Positions 1-10,927 of a stretch of 64,000 bases of DNA are shown here, one piece after another. Position 1 is the stretch's first letter, and each line of letters begins with the position of its first letter. Origin of the DNA: Selaginella moellendorffii (taxonomy: Eukaryota > Streptophyta > Lycopodiopsida > Selaginellales > Selaginellaceae). The stretch spans positions 443,178 through 507,177 of the forward strand of contig NW_003314292.1 in the NCBI RefSeq assembly GCF_000143415.4, written 5' to 3'. The notes below the pieces were generated by a model. That model ran no database searches and was not told the DNA's origin. It was given only the letters and a program-made list of their open reading frames with translations. A program made the position numbers and the translations under genes.

Positions 1-601
1 CTGGACAAGAAAATTGTGTTGGACCGACTAAAATCTGTGCTGGAGTGGGAATCCAGTACTGTCCTTCGGAAAGCCTTCCTTTGCACCGCTGAAGCCGCTC
101 TACTTCGTAAGCCTTCTTTATCTCGTCGTCACTTGTCTGGACTGGGGGACCGATGCTTAGTGCCACTGTTACGTTACTGCTCCCAATTCCATCACTTTTA
201 GTCGAATCCTGGTCTTCTTCTTCTTCTTCATTTTCTTCCCGATACAAAGGCTGTAGGATGGGAGTCGATATTGGTAGGATTTCCTTCTTTGGATCAGCAC
301 GAGGCCCCAGGCTCAGAAAAGGCAATGTCTCCTCCTTGGAACTGGATGGCGAGGCCTGCACTGAAACATATGGGGTGTCCGATTGCTGCGCTTCTGTTTT
401 GATCCCGGGCGACGAAGAAGCCTTCCAAGGAAATGTTTTGACACGAGCGTCGAAGAACGGAATAGCAACTGGCAGCTGCGAGACGGGTTGACTCACGTAA
501 GGCTTGAGCCATTCCGAGAACCTGAGCGAATAGGCAGGAAGAAACCGAGTGTGCTGCTGAACCACAGTGACAGAATTCTCTCCATTGTATCTAGAGTTCA
601 T
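1..601 (-). CDS. WIP-domain C2H2 zinc-finger transcription factor, 5' part (partial)
   Basis: Reading down the minus strand from the ATG at 601, an open frame of about 200 codons runs off the window start. Its C-terminal end carries the plant WIP signature: an N-V-T-V-A-L-x-I-G stretch, then G-Q-Y-W-I-P-T-P-A-Q-I-L, then G-P-T-Q-F-S-C-P, which leads into the first zinc finger. WIP proteins (TRANSPARENT TESTA 1 / NO TRANSMITTING TRACT family) are nuclear transcription factors with four fingers in tandem; the fingers here lie outside the window. The N-terminal half is low in conserved sequence and has an acidic E/D run near residue 125, as is usual before the WIP box. An in-frame TAG lies upstream of the ATG, and no earlier ATG is in frame. 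Family assignment is firm; which WIP paralogue cannot be told. Confidence 0.9.
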   Translation of the reverse strand, partial: MNSRYNGENSVTVVQQHTRFLPAYSLRFSEWLKPYVSQPVSQLPVAIPFFDARVKTFPWKASSSPGIKTEAQQSDTPYVSVQASPSSSKEETLPFLSLGPRADPKKEILPISTPILQPLYREENEEEEEDQDSTKSDGIGSSNVTVALSIGPPVQTSDDEIKKAYEVERLQRCKGRLSEGQYWIPTPAQILVGPTQFSCP

Positions 602-1596
602 TCTCCTGCGATCAAGTAGCAAAACCGTGAGACACTCCACACATCTAAAGGCCGAAAGCCTACCTTTCAAAAGCACAGAGCTCTACAGCAAGGGTGAATT
701 GGAATCAGAGGTTAGAGGTGCTGAAGACCATTATCGGTGTTGAGCTAAACTGGTTACATCGGCACGTGGGCAACCACATACGTACATATTTATCGATGTC
801 CGCAAGAAAACACATACAGTGCGAGGACTGCGAGCTTTTGCTCGATAGAGCGAGAGCAGAGAGGAAGAGAGAAAGAGAGTGCGAGCTAGAGTGGCGGTGT
901 GGCAGCTCTATCGGACAACAGACGGTGTGGAAAAGGGAGCTGAATAGAGACAAATAATTGAAAAGAGAATTGCAAAGACAAGCCCGGGTGGTGTGAAGGA
1001 ACGATGGAAAAGCCGGGTGAGAGTGGGACCCGAGGAATCAAAAACTGATCGGTGACACGATGGGGAGTGAGGAACGTTTGGAGCAACACGTACTCAAAAC
1101 GAGGAGGAAACGTAGTCCTAGAAATTCAAGAGGGTAAAAAGAAAAACTTAGCTGATCTCGAGCAGAGTGCTTGTAGTAGCAGAAGCAGCAGCAGCAGCAA
1201 GATCCACTTGTTTGCTCGGTAGACCTCCTTTCAACATCCTGTCAAAGCCGCCACCACCACAGGATTAGAACATATCAACAGTCTTATAGCACAACGTCAC
1301 GGGACACAGACCATCTCCAGGTGGGACCAGTTTGTCAACTGTAGATAACAAGTGTTCTTCACGAACTGAGAGGCCGGTCAGCAAGACTATGCACCGCACG
1401 CTTATAGGAAACAAACAAAACACGAGTCCAAACACCATTCAGCGGTAAAGAAAGCAAAAACAAAGCTAAAGGTTTCAACCAATGCATTGATAAATACGTA
1501 GCTGCGAGTTACTTGCTCCTACAAAACCAGTCAAGAAAACATGCACAGCGGAAGAAGTTGACAACAAAGAGTCGGCCAGTTTGAGACAAATGATAA
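602..1596. other. gene-free flank upstream of the WIP gene
   Basis: No convincing coding sequence was seen. The stretch holds the presumed 5' leader and promoter of the minus-strand WIP gene. It includes a purine-rich GA tract (about 850-890), which reads as a CT-rich leader on the minus strand, and a short AGC run near 1180-1197. Confidence 0.4.
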
Positions 1597-2180
1597 ATGC
1601 TTAACTTAAGGACAGCAGCATTCGCCTCGATCGAGAGAGAAAGCGATTCGTCTGTTCATGCAACGAGCATAGCCGTAGCACCCATGAATGATCTATAGAT
1701 CGCACAGTTAAAGTTTGCCGTGTTCTGTGAGCAACAAGAAAGAAAAAGCCAGCTTGATGTATATGCTTAACTTAACCACGGCAGCATTCTCCTCCACCAA
1801 GAGTCTTTGATTTGTCTGTTCATGCGACGAGCGTATGCGTAGCACCCATGAATGATCTTAAATCGCACACTAAAAGTTTGCCGTGTTCTGTGAGCAACAA
1901 GAAAGAAATCAAATGAAAAAGAAAGAAGAAAACTGGTACTAGAGAGAGTACCTTGCTTGATGCTTATATGCTTAACCATGGCAGCATTCGCCTCCACCAA
2001 GAGAATCTTGGATTTGTCTGTTCATGCGACGAGCGTATGCGTAACACCCATGAATGATCTTAGATCGCAGACTAAACGTTTGCCGTGTTCTGTGAGCAAC
2101 AAGACCGAAAAAAAAGAAATTGAAAAAGAATGAAGAAAACAGGTACTAGGCTAGAGAGAGTACCTTGCGTGATGCTTAAA
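1597..2180. repeat. tandem repeat, three units plus a partial fourth (166-205 bp)
   Basis: Units begin with ATGCTTAA at 1597, 1763 and 1968, and a truncated unit starts at 2172. Each full unit contains GGCAGCATTC-like, GTCTGTTCATGC, ACCCATGAATGATCT and GTTTGCCGTGTTCTGTGAGC blocks in the same order. Spacing is 166, 205 and 204 bp; the second and third copies share an extra segment ending in GAGAGAGTACCTTGC. No open frame crosses it. It lies upstream of the WIP gene and downstream of nothing recognisable, so a regulatory role is possible but not shown. Confidence 0.85.
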
Positions 2181-3079
2181 GTTCTTCGTAGTCAAAGGAG
2201 GCTATTGAGAAGCTGTTATCGATGCGTCCATCCAGGCTAGGCTCCCTGGAAAAATGTGAAGTACACATGGAAGAAATTTTCACGAACGACAATTCTCGGA
2301 AGATTTTACCTGGTGGAGTCAAGCCTGCCATCGCAGCGGCGCAAAGGATACTGTCAGGAAGGATGAAATCGACATGCGGCAAAGAAGCGCCACATCTCTT
2401 TTTTAAAAGCTCGCCGATCGATCCGACCCCGCCGAGTAAAAAAGATTAGAAATCTAGATCGAATCGAGGCGAGGCGAGGCGAACTTACATTTTCTTTATA
2501 GTTGCCCCTCCTCGATCGGCGGCTCCAGCGCCAGAAAACAACGCGATCTTTCCCCCAATTCTTTAGAACCCTAAATCCCGTTGAAGAAGCATATACCAAA
2601 ATTGTGCTTGGCCAAATGGCCAATGGTCCATGGTCAATAGAACTCCCTTCGGCAATGTCAACTTCAAAGACTTCTTCGTGTACACCTCCACCATGTGGAG
2701 GTAACATTGAGTTCCAATAGGTGGAAATATATTAATGGTTCTCTTATCAGCTAATGGATTCGCATCTAACGTCATGTTTTGTATTTTCGAGATAGAATCT
2801 AGCACAGCATCAATGGATATGCCAAGGCATCTTCGGCAAAGGCCACGTGTCCGTAGGTTTTAGAGCATATTCCTGGGTATAGGGGAGAAATTTTAAGCTT
2901 CTTTCTCAAAGGTCGGATTTCTGGGGACGGCGCTAGCTCCAGCGCTCTTGCGGCATCATCCGGGCGCTTAAATATCGATCGCTCGCAAGGCATCGCCACC
3001 GATCTGAGCGAGAATAGGTTCGTAAGGGTCAGTAATCCGCTAGATCTGTCCGTCGCGGCAGCGCCCGGCTCTAGCGATC
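2181..3079. other. intergenic region with one unrecognised minus-strand ORF
   Basis: The only ORF of note is a minus-strand frame at 2563-2805 of about 80 codons. I do not recognise it, and it overlaps other frames of similar length, so I do not call a gene. The last 150 bp or so before 3080 should be the leader of the PEP carboxylase gene. Confidence 0.35.
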
Positions 3080-6000
3080 ATGATCGACACCACAGACGAT
3101 ATTGCGGAGGAGATTTCGTTCCAGTCCTTCGAGGATGACTGCCATCTCCTGGGAAATCTCCTCAATGACTGCTTGCAACGCGAGGTGGGGCACGAATTCA
3201 CCGAGAAGGTGGAGCGTCTTCGCGTCCTGGCACAGGTGAGTTCTTATCTTATCTCCATTCGTTTGTGTTGTCTTTATATCTCACTGTGGCTTTTGGATTT
3301 TATAGAGTGCTTGTAACATGCGAGCTGCCGGGGTTGACGACGCATCCGAATGGCTTTCCAGAAAATTGAGGGACGAGCTGGAGAACATGAGCTCGGAGGA
3401 GGCTGTGCCTTTAACCAGAGCTTTCAGCCATTACCTCAATCTCATGGGCATAGCTGAGACTCACCACCGGTACGTGCTGTGCTTTTTCCTTTCCTTCACT
3501 TTTTCTCACTAAAAGTGTCAACAACCTTAAATGCAGGGTGCGTCGCAACCGATCCACGCCGGTGCTGTCCAAATCCTGCGACGATGTTTTCGAAAAGCTG
3601 ATTCAAACCGGTTATTCTCGTGAGGAAGTGTATGAGGCAGTGTGCAAGCAGGTCATTCATTTTCGTTGTGAAGTTTCCTGCGATGTGACGATTTTCTGTC
3701 TTCTCTGACCAGGAGGTTGAAATAGTTCTAACAGCGCACCCCACACAAATCAACAGGCGTACGCTACAGTACAAGCATGTCCGCATTGAGGTTAGAATAT
3801 ATTTTGTTTTGAAAAAAGCTCATGCTTATCTATCTGCGCAGCATTTGCTGGAAAGGAATGATCGACCGGATTTGACGCACGAAGAGAAAGAGCAAGTTTA
3901 CGAGGATCTGGTAAACTGTTTTTCTATTGGTAGAAAGAACTGATCGGCAATGTCTTGCTTTACAGGTGAGAGAGATTACAGCCCTGTGGCAAACAGACGA
4001 GCTAAGACGACGTAAACCGACTCCTGTGGACGAAGCTCGTGCAGGTCGATTGCCTCGAGTTTGGAATATTGTTCTGATATTGTTTCTTTACTTGAGTTTA
4101 GGCTTGCATATAGTTGAGCAGTCGTTATGGAAGTCTGTGCCGCAATATTTGAGACGAGTGAGCACTGCTCTCAAAAAGGTACATATAAGTGGTTGATGAT
4201 TCTGTACACTAAAAAGATTGACTCTTTAGCACACTGGTAAACCACTGCCTCTCTGTTGCACGCCCATAAAATTTGGCTCCTGGATGGGTGGCGACAGGGA
4301 CGGAAACCCAAATGTAACTGCCAAGGTACTCGATTGACGTCTCGCCCCTTGGACGTCATAACTAACCGACTGATTTTTTGCAGGTGACAAAAGATGTCTG
4401 CCTATTAGCGAAGTGGATTGGTGCAGATTTATATCTGCGAGAACTTGATGCTTTAAAATTTGAACTTTCAATGAGCAATGGCAACGAAAAACTTATTCGT
4501 ATGGCTTATCAAGTTCTTTCGGAAGGTATATGTTTTCTATTTTTCTTAGTACTGACGAGTAGTTTCCTTCAAGAGCATGGACAGACGGAAGAACACCATC
4601 GAAGTCATGCAAGACACACAGAGCACCATAATTTTGCGCTTCCTGTTCACCTTCCAGCTGGAGCAGATATGTGCGCTTCTACTGGTAACTATAATGCCAA
4701 ACTTCTAAGCTGTTGTAATAACAAAAAGCCCAGAGGTCGATGGAGAGGCTCAATTACCGTCTTTGAAACTCCCGTTCAACCAACAAACTTATCAGGTACA
4801 TCTTTGTGTTTGCTTTGCCTCTAGATTAACTTCCCTTATAACAGGCTCTGACGGCCAAAGAGGCCACATCCTCCCCTAGAGCTGTGAAAACGGAGACAGA
4901 GAACGGGCTCCCTCCAACCCCCGTCACCCCAAGGAAAAAACCCGGATCTGAAGTTCGCTCCAGCCTTGAGAAACTCTTAAATCCAGGTTTGGAAGCTCGA
5001 CATATGGATTCTCCATACCGAATTGTTCTTGGACACGTGAGGGATAAGGTGAGAAGGATATTTGATTTGTTTGTTTGTCGATTGACTATCTCACATGTCA
5101 CTCGGACAGATATTTAGCACTAGACGACGCCTCGAGGACATACTGAATGGTTTGCCAACCGATTACGAACCCGGCCAGTACTACGAATCAGCAGATCAGC
5201 TTTTGGAGCCACTATTGCTTTGCCACGAATCTCTGGTATGTGCGTTATATTTTGATGTTGCCGGCTGATCCAGCGCTCTTTTCAGCAATCGTGCGGCTCC
5301 GACGTTTTAGCGGATGGAAAGCTGGCAGATCTGATTAGAAGAGTGGCAACGTTTGGTTTAACGCTGATGAAGCTGGACCTTCGTCAGGTAATGAAATGCA
5401 CTTGGAAGTCCAAAAAAGCTCACACTTGTTTAATAGGAAGCCGATAAGCATACAGAGGCCTTGAATGCAGTAACTGAGTTTCTTGAAATGGGGACTTATA
5501 GTCAGTGGGATGAAGAAAAGAAACTGGACTTCCTGACATCCGAGCTGAAAGGCAAACGACCGCTTCTTCCTCCTTCAATTGAGGTTTTATTTTATAATGT
5601 TTCTTTTCCTGAAAGCAAAACATTTTTTAATCCCCCGTAATGTCTCAGGTGTCCAGAGAGGTTCAAGAAGTTTTGGATACATTCCGTGTAGCTGCAGAAC
5701 TTGGAAGCAATTCTCTTGAAGCGTATGTTATCTCCATGGCTTCAGAGGTCAGTCTTGTCTTCTTTTTTTTTTTTTGGTTTTTGTAAATAATTCCCGAAAT
5801 TCTGCTACAGGCTAGCGACGTTCTTGCTGTGGAGTTGTTGCAAAAGGAAGCACGACTTATTGTGAGCGGGGAGCAAGGCAGGCCTTGTCCAACCGGATCG
5901 TAAGCTTCCCAGTTACACGTTGGTTATCACTTACATCACTGTTTGTAACAGGCTCCGGGTTGTGCCACTCTTCGAAACCGTAAAAGATTTAAGAGATGCC

Positions 6001-7223
6001 GGTACGGTTATCCGCAAGCTTTTACGGATTGACTGGTATCGAGCACACCTAATTGCAAATCACGATGGACATCAAGAGGTATACTTTTTCTTTTTGTCAC
6101 GAGAGCTTGGATTAATCTCTTCCTCCGCAGGTGATGCTTGGCTACTCGGACTCCGGCAAGGATGCCGGCAGGTTTTCGGCAGCCTGGGAGCTATACAAAG
6201 CACAGGAGGACGTAGTGGCTGCGTGTAAAGAGCACAACATCAAAGTCACACTCTTTCATGGACGAGGTGGAAGTGTTGGACGTGGAGGCGGGCCTACTTA
6301 TCTCGCTATTCAATCTCAGCCTCCGGGATCTGTCATGGTATGAACTGTTTCATGTGAGTATCCATGGTCACTGATTGTTACTTCAAATGTATCAGGGATC
6401 TCTGAGAGTGACAGAACAAGGAGAGATGGTCCAGGCGAAGTTTGGCGTCCCGCAGACAGCAGTCCGGCAGCTCGAGATCTACACGACTGCGGTACTTTTA
6501 GCCACACTCAATCCTCCAGACCCTCCACGCTCCGAGAACTGGCGGCTGATCATGGAAGAAATCTCCGACGCAAGCTGCACAAACTACCGCGACGTCGTTT
6601 TCAAGAACGAGCACTTCATCCCATACTTCCACGAGGCGACTCCGGAGGCCGAGCTCGGCAACCTCAACATTGGAAGCCGTCCAACTCGACGCAAAAAGGC
6701 GGGCGGCATCTCCCAGCTCAGAGCCATCCCGTGGATCTTCGCGTGGACGCAGACGAGATTCGTCCTCCCCGCTTGGCTCGGCGTCGGCGCAGGCCTGGAG
6801 AAAGTTTTCCTCGAGGGCCACAAGGAAGAGCTCCAGGCCATGTACAGGGAGTGGCCGTTCTTCCAGTCGACCATCGATCTCATCGAGATGGTTCTCGCCA
6901 AGGCCGACCCGTCCATCGCCAAGTACTACGACGACGTGCTCGTGAGCTCCGCGGCTCGCAAGGAGCTGGGAGAGGAGCTCCGCCAGGCCTTCCACACGAC
7001 CGCAAAGTACGTCCAGGAGCTCAGCGGCCACCAGAAGCTGATCGAGAACAACAAGACGCTGCGGCGGCTGGTCGAGAGCCGGCTTCCATATCTCAATCCC
7101 ATGAACATGCTCCAAGTGGAGGTGCTGCGAAGATTGCGCCAGGACGAAAACAACCAGAAGCTCCGCGACGCGCTGCTCATCACCATCAATGGAATCGCCG
7201 CTGGAATGCGAAACACTGGCTGA
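3080..7223 (+). CDS. PPC4: Bacterial-type phosphoenolpyruvate carboxylase (PPC4-like), 20 exons
   Basis: Carboxylates PEP with bicarbonate to oxaloacetate. Exons: 3080-3235, 3306-3469, 3537-3651, 3713-3790, 3842-3910, 3966-4044, 4102-4178, 4230-4325, 4384-4525, 4574-4684, 4734-4795, 4845-5048, 5110-5235, 5286-5387, 5437-5583, 5649-5747, 5811-5899, 5952-6078, 6131-6337, 6396-7223. They sum to 3078 nt, 1025 aa, close to Arabidopsis PPC4. Seen: the catalytic LTAHPTQ box (His about 154), GGDRDGNPN (about 266-274), [11 protein letters not shown] (Lys about 691) and [13 protein letters not shown] (His about 724). The C-terminus is RNTG, the mark of bacterial-type plant PEPC; plant-type enzymes end QNTG. 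The N-terminal phosphorylation motif of plant-type PEPC is absent. Residues about 325-425 form the poorly conserved insert, His- and Ser-rich here. In known plants this form binds plant-type PEPC in a hetero-complex. All splice phases agree. Confidence 0.95.
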
Positions 7224-7529
7224 GAGGAGCTACGGTACTCCTTTCTCTCGATTATAAATTCTTCCTGGAGGTTTGCTCTTTCCTTTCTCTTGGATTTCTC
7301 TGGACTGATCCTTTCACTCTTTTCAGGGACTGCTTCCTTCCTTTTGCCCACCGAGTGTATGATATGAAGAACACCGAGTATATGATTACAATAAAAAGTT
7401 TTAAATTTGAATTTCCCGCAACTTCTTAAAGTTAAAATTCCCTCCAGGAAAAATATTTAGGGCAAATGGTTTAGGGTTCTTCATGGAGCTCGGAGCGCCA
7501 GGGTAGGCTCTGGATTGATCAGGGCAACA

Positions 7530-8927
7530 ATGCTGCGCTGCAGTAGCAAGCCACTGGAAATCTGTGGGAGCTTTCTGGCGCTGGCGCTGCTGCTCGGGCT
7601 AGGGATCGACACGGTGCTGGCCCTTGGCGCCATGACGACCTTGGCGGCGATGCGCGGCAGCTTCACTGACGCCAAGAACTCGTTCGCGCTATGCGTTCTC
7701 CGCGCTGGCACAATGCAGCCTTTCTGCTGGGGTACCTTTGTCATCGACAGCAACATCTCCCCGCCAGGGAATTCCCTGCTCTGGGCGATGAATGGGGGCG
7801 CCTACTTCGCTTGCGGCCTCCGGGCGGATTCACGGTCTCCTCTCTGCTGGGGGCAATCGCCAGGCAGCGATGTCCCGGACGAATTCAAGAACGTCAGCTA
7901 CGCGGAGATCAGCTGTGGCGGTTGGCACGCCTGCGCTGTGCGGTCCAATTCCTCCTCCACCGCTCCAGGCCAGATCGATTGCTGGGGCGCCAGCGATTTC
8001 GGTCAGATCAGCCGCCCGGATCGCCCCTCTCAGATGGTGTCCATCACTGCCGGGGACTACTTCTCGTGCGCATTGGTTGCTTCCACGAGGCGGCCGAGGT
8101 GCTGGGGGAAGATCTCCAAGTCCGGCAACACCACGGAGGTGATTCCTCACGACTCGGTGTTCTTCCGGATCTTCGCTGGAAGAACTCACGTCTGTGGCAT
8201 TTTGCTCGCGAGCCGCGAGGCTCTTTGCTGGGGGAACAACGAGTCCGGCCAGTGTGATCCTCCAAAGGGTCTCTCCTTCGCGACTCTAGCCGCCGGGATC
8301 GACCACTCTTGCGGGATCCGAGACGATTCTCACGAGGTGGTGTGCTGGGGGGATAACAGGCACGGTCAGCTGGAAGTTCCATCGGATCTAAAGTTCTCCA
8401 CGATAGCGGCAGGGGATTTCTACACTTGCGGGGTAACCCTGGGCGAGCGCCAACTTTTGTGCTGGGGAAGCGCCAGAGCTCCGAAAACTATCCGAGTGAA
8501 AGATGGACTTTGCGTGGCCGATTGCGAGCACGACCAGTACGATCTCATGAACACCGACGTCAAGGACTGCGCCGGACCCGAGGAGAAGATCTGTTTGCCG
8601 TGCGCGAGGTGCAAGGCTGGGAGCTACGAGACATCGCCCTGCGTTCCTTTCAGTGACAGGAGCTGCTCTAGCTGCAAGTGGTGTTTCTCGAGGGAGAAGC
8701 GGGATCACCCGTGCCGGCGAACTTGTCCAGCGCCGCGGAGCTTGTCGATCTCGGGACCGCAACCATCCGCCGCTGTAGCTTCGGAGCCAGCTGCTTTGGA
8801 TTCTGGCAACGTGACCTTTCGACCACCGGTCGTCGAGCACTCTGATCAAAGTTTCAAGCGTTACCGGGACGTGAACGGAGTAATGCTGGTGATCACCATC
8901 TCTTTGGTTACAATCTTCACAGCCTAA
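7530..8927 (+). CDS. CRINKLY4-like receptor ectodomain without a kinase (465 aa)
   Basis: A single uninterrupted exon. A hydrophobic N-terminus (about residues 12-34) gives a signal peptide. Next come about seven crinkly/RCC1-like repeats of near 39-45 residues, each ending in a C-W-G triplet. A cysteine-rich TNFR-like module follows (about 330-410, many C-x2-C pairs). The protein stops 15 residues into a hydrophobic tail (V-M-L-V-I-T-I-S-L-V). There is no juxtamembrane segment, and no kinase sequence was found in the next 1000 bp. CRINKLY4 relatives are plasma-membrane receptor kinases controlling epidermal and meristem cell fate; this one has only the outside half. The bare hydrophobic tail after V-N-G could be a GPI-anchor signal or a truncated transmembrane helix. 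ATG 7530 was preferred because it opens the signal peptide. Confidence 0.88.
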   Translation: MLRCSSKPLEICGSFLALALLLGLGIDTVLALGAMTTLAAMRGSFTDAKNSFALCVLRAGTMQPFCWGTFVIDSNISPPGNSLLWAMNGGAYFACGLRADSRSPLCWGQSPGSDVPDEFKNVSYAEISCGGWHACAVRSNSSSTAPGQIDCWGASDFGQISRPDRPSQMVSITAGDYFSCALVASTRRPRCWGKISKSGNTTEVIPHDSVFFRIFAGRTHVCGILLASREALCWGNNESGQCDPPKGLSFATLAAGIDHSCGIRDDSHEVVCWGDNRHGQLEVPSDLKFSTIAAGDFYTCGVTLGERQLLCWGSARAPKTIRVKDGLCVADCEHDQYDLMNTDVKDCAGPEEKICLPCARCKAGSYETSPCVPFSDRSCSSCKWCFSREKRDHPCRRTCPAPRSLSISGPQPSAAVASEPAALDSGNVTFRPPVVEHSDQSFKRYRDVNGVMLVITISLVTIFTA

Positions 8928-9949
8928 ACGTAAGCGTCTTTCAAACTTGCTTTCCTTTTTCTCGTTGGTACTTAACATCGAACTTTTTTTCTGCGAAAGC
9001 AGGGCAAAGTTTTGCGAGCTGACATCGAACCGTCAGATCGGTCTGTCGGTACCAGTGAGAAAATAAAAACTACGTATAAAATCGTGGAAATGGAAAGGGA
9101 ATGTCAACCTTTGTTGGTAAGCTTTCCAGTTTCCATGTTCTCATAGGTAGATCTAACAAGCAACATTGTTGTGTCAGTGCTGCTAGCTCCATAATTTTTG
9201 GCGTCCGGAAGAATTTGAGCTGGTTTTCAAGCTCTCGAATGTCAGCCATCTTCTCGTTCTTACGGTAAGAAAGAATTGTTTCAGGTAGGAAAAGCTATGG
9301 TTCTCTTTGCTCTTGATTCTCAAGCTCCGATTTTTCTATTCGGTGCCTTTAAAGCCTGATGCGATGCTACAGCTGAGATCTCTTGGGCCATTTTGATTGA
9401 TTGACTTCCAGCTAGCAAACTCCAACAAAGACTACAGTGATTTTCATCAAAGCTCCGCGGCATCGCAAAAGGCATCGAGAATTCTCGCGAGCGCGCCAAG
9501 AAACTCCGTTAAAATTTGTTAGAAGGGGATATTCGTCCGGCGGCCCACCGAAACCATGTGAGAAGCACCGAATAAAATTTGTGCCAGGAGAGCAAAAAAA
9601 GGAGTGATTTGACTCGCAAATTCTGTGCGCTCCCCAGCTCTCAATTGATCGTGAGAAAGTGACAAACGAAACGAGGACGAAAGAAAGCCCTAAATCTAAA
9701 CTTCGCTACCAAATTGGAAGGGAAGGGGGGAAGAACAAATCCATGCTTTTGTTGCTGCTTCTACACACCGACATACACCGCCAAGAATTTAACCCATGGC
9801 GCAAAGTTCTTCGTTTCCTCTCTCTTTTTTTCCCTCTCTTTTGCCCCCAACTTTGTTTGCTTTTGCCTTTAAGAACAGGGTCTTATAATTTCCAGGAGGC
9901 CGCGGGGAGTTCGCAAGCACGATAGAGAAAAAAAAAAAAAAGGCGTAGA
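8928..9949. other. intergenic region between the CR4-like gene and the X8 gene
   Basis: No kinase remnant and no other coding sequence were recognised. A GTAAGC at 8930, just after the stop of the upstream gene, and a CAG near 9000 could bound a 3' UTR intron. The last 300 bp before 9950 is pyrimidine-rich and is probably the X8 leader. Confidence 0.4.
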
Positions 9950-10744
9950 ATGAGATCAGCAGTAGTAGCCACGATCTTCCTTGTGCTCGCAGTGGTACCA
10001 GGTACACACCGCAAAACATTCTCCCCGAATTCTAGCTATCAGGATCTTTCTTGGGTCTCGGCATTGATTGATTTCCTGGTTTTCCCATCGCGAATCCGCG
10101 TGATCAGAGCTGCTGGGCAGCTGCATTTCCGCTTAGACTCCCCAATTCGCCATCTAAGCCCCGATCTGGCCACGAGATATTTGCTTGTGGGCAGTGTGCC
10201 AATCGGGGGAAAATTCGCTTGTGGGTGACTGAATTCCTGCTCGATCGCCTTGTGGGCACTTGCATTCTTGCCTGGAATCCACTCCCCAGCCTCCAAAACC
10301 TCCGATCTCGCTGACCCAGTTGTGGATTTGGTTCTTGTCCACAGGTGCTCTGTTCCAGGACGCTGGAGCGCCTCCTCCTCCAACCTGGTGCATAGCGCAG
10401 CGCCGGGCGAGCCTCGCGCAGCTCCAGGTCGCGCTGGATTGGGTGTGCGGCCCCGGACAGGCGGATTGCACCAACATCATGGCCGGGCAGCCCTGTTTCC
10501 TCCCGGACAATTCCAGGGGCCACGCTTCCTACGCTTTCAATAACTATTACCTCAAGAACAACAAGGCCTATGGATCTTGCAACTTCTCGTTTCTAGCCAC
10601 CGTGACCACCCATGATCCAAGTATGATCTCTTCTTCTTCTTCTTCTTTTCTGGGTTTTGGTTTGATCCTTCCTTCGATTCTACTAAAATTTCTACTTCTT
10701 TGGCTCTAGGCTATGGATCGTGCTACTATCCCTCGCATCTGTGA
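9950..10744 (+). CDS. X8-domain (CBM43) secreted protein, 120 aa
   Basis: Exons 9950-10001, 10345-10620 and 10710-10744 join in phase and end TGA. The product has a signal peptide (first ~17 residues), a short A-P-P-P-P linker and one X8 domain. That domain opens with T-W-C-I-A, keeps the D-W-V-C-G and D-C-x-x-I cores, and closes with C-N-F-S-F and Y-G-S-C-Y-Y-P. X8 modules bind beta-1,3-glucan (callose) in the cell wall; members such as PDCB proteins sit at plasmodesmata. Unlike those, this one ends six residues after the last conserved cysteine block, so there is no GPI-anchor tail and it should be freely secreted. A large first intron (343 nt) stands out against the short introns nearby. 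Confidence 0.9.
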
Positions 10745-10927
10745 CACCAATCTCACCGAAATCTATGTATCAATCATGGATTGCTTGGCTGGATGATCCG
10801 GGAAATACTTTTGTAATCGTTGAGTAAAAATCGAATCAAAGCACCTTATAAGAATATTCACGTTCAAAATGATGCCAGGAATATGCTTAGTGATAAGTTT
10901 GCTTATTAGGGTTTTAGAGAGGCGGGA

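Noticed and set aside
1597-2180. CRISPR-like array
   Set aside because: Repeat units are long, unequal and have no unique spacers; the genome is eukaryotic.
6498-7115. 205-codon ORF antisense to the last exon of the PEP carboxylase
   Set aside because: It is a shadow of GC-rich coding on the other strand; no family match and no splice or promoter signals.
8928-9640. search for a lost kinase behind the CR4-like gene at 7530
   Set aside because: No G-x-G-x-x-G, H-R-D or D-F-G coding trace in any frame.
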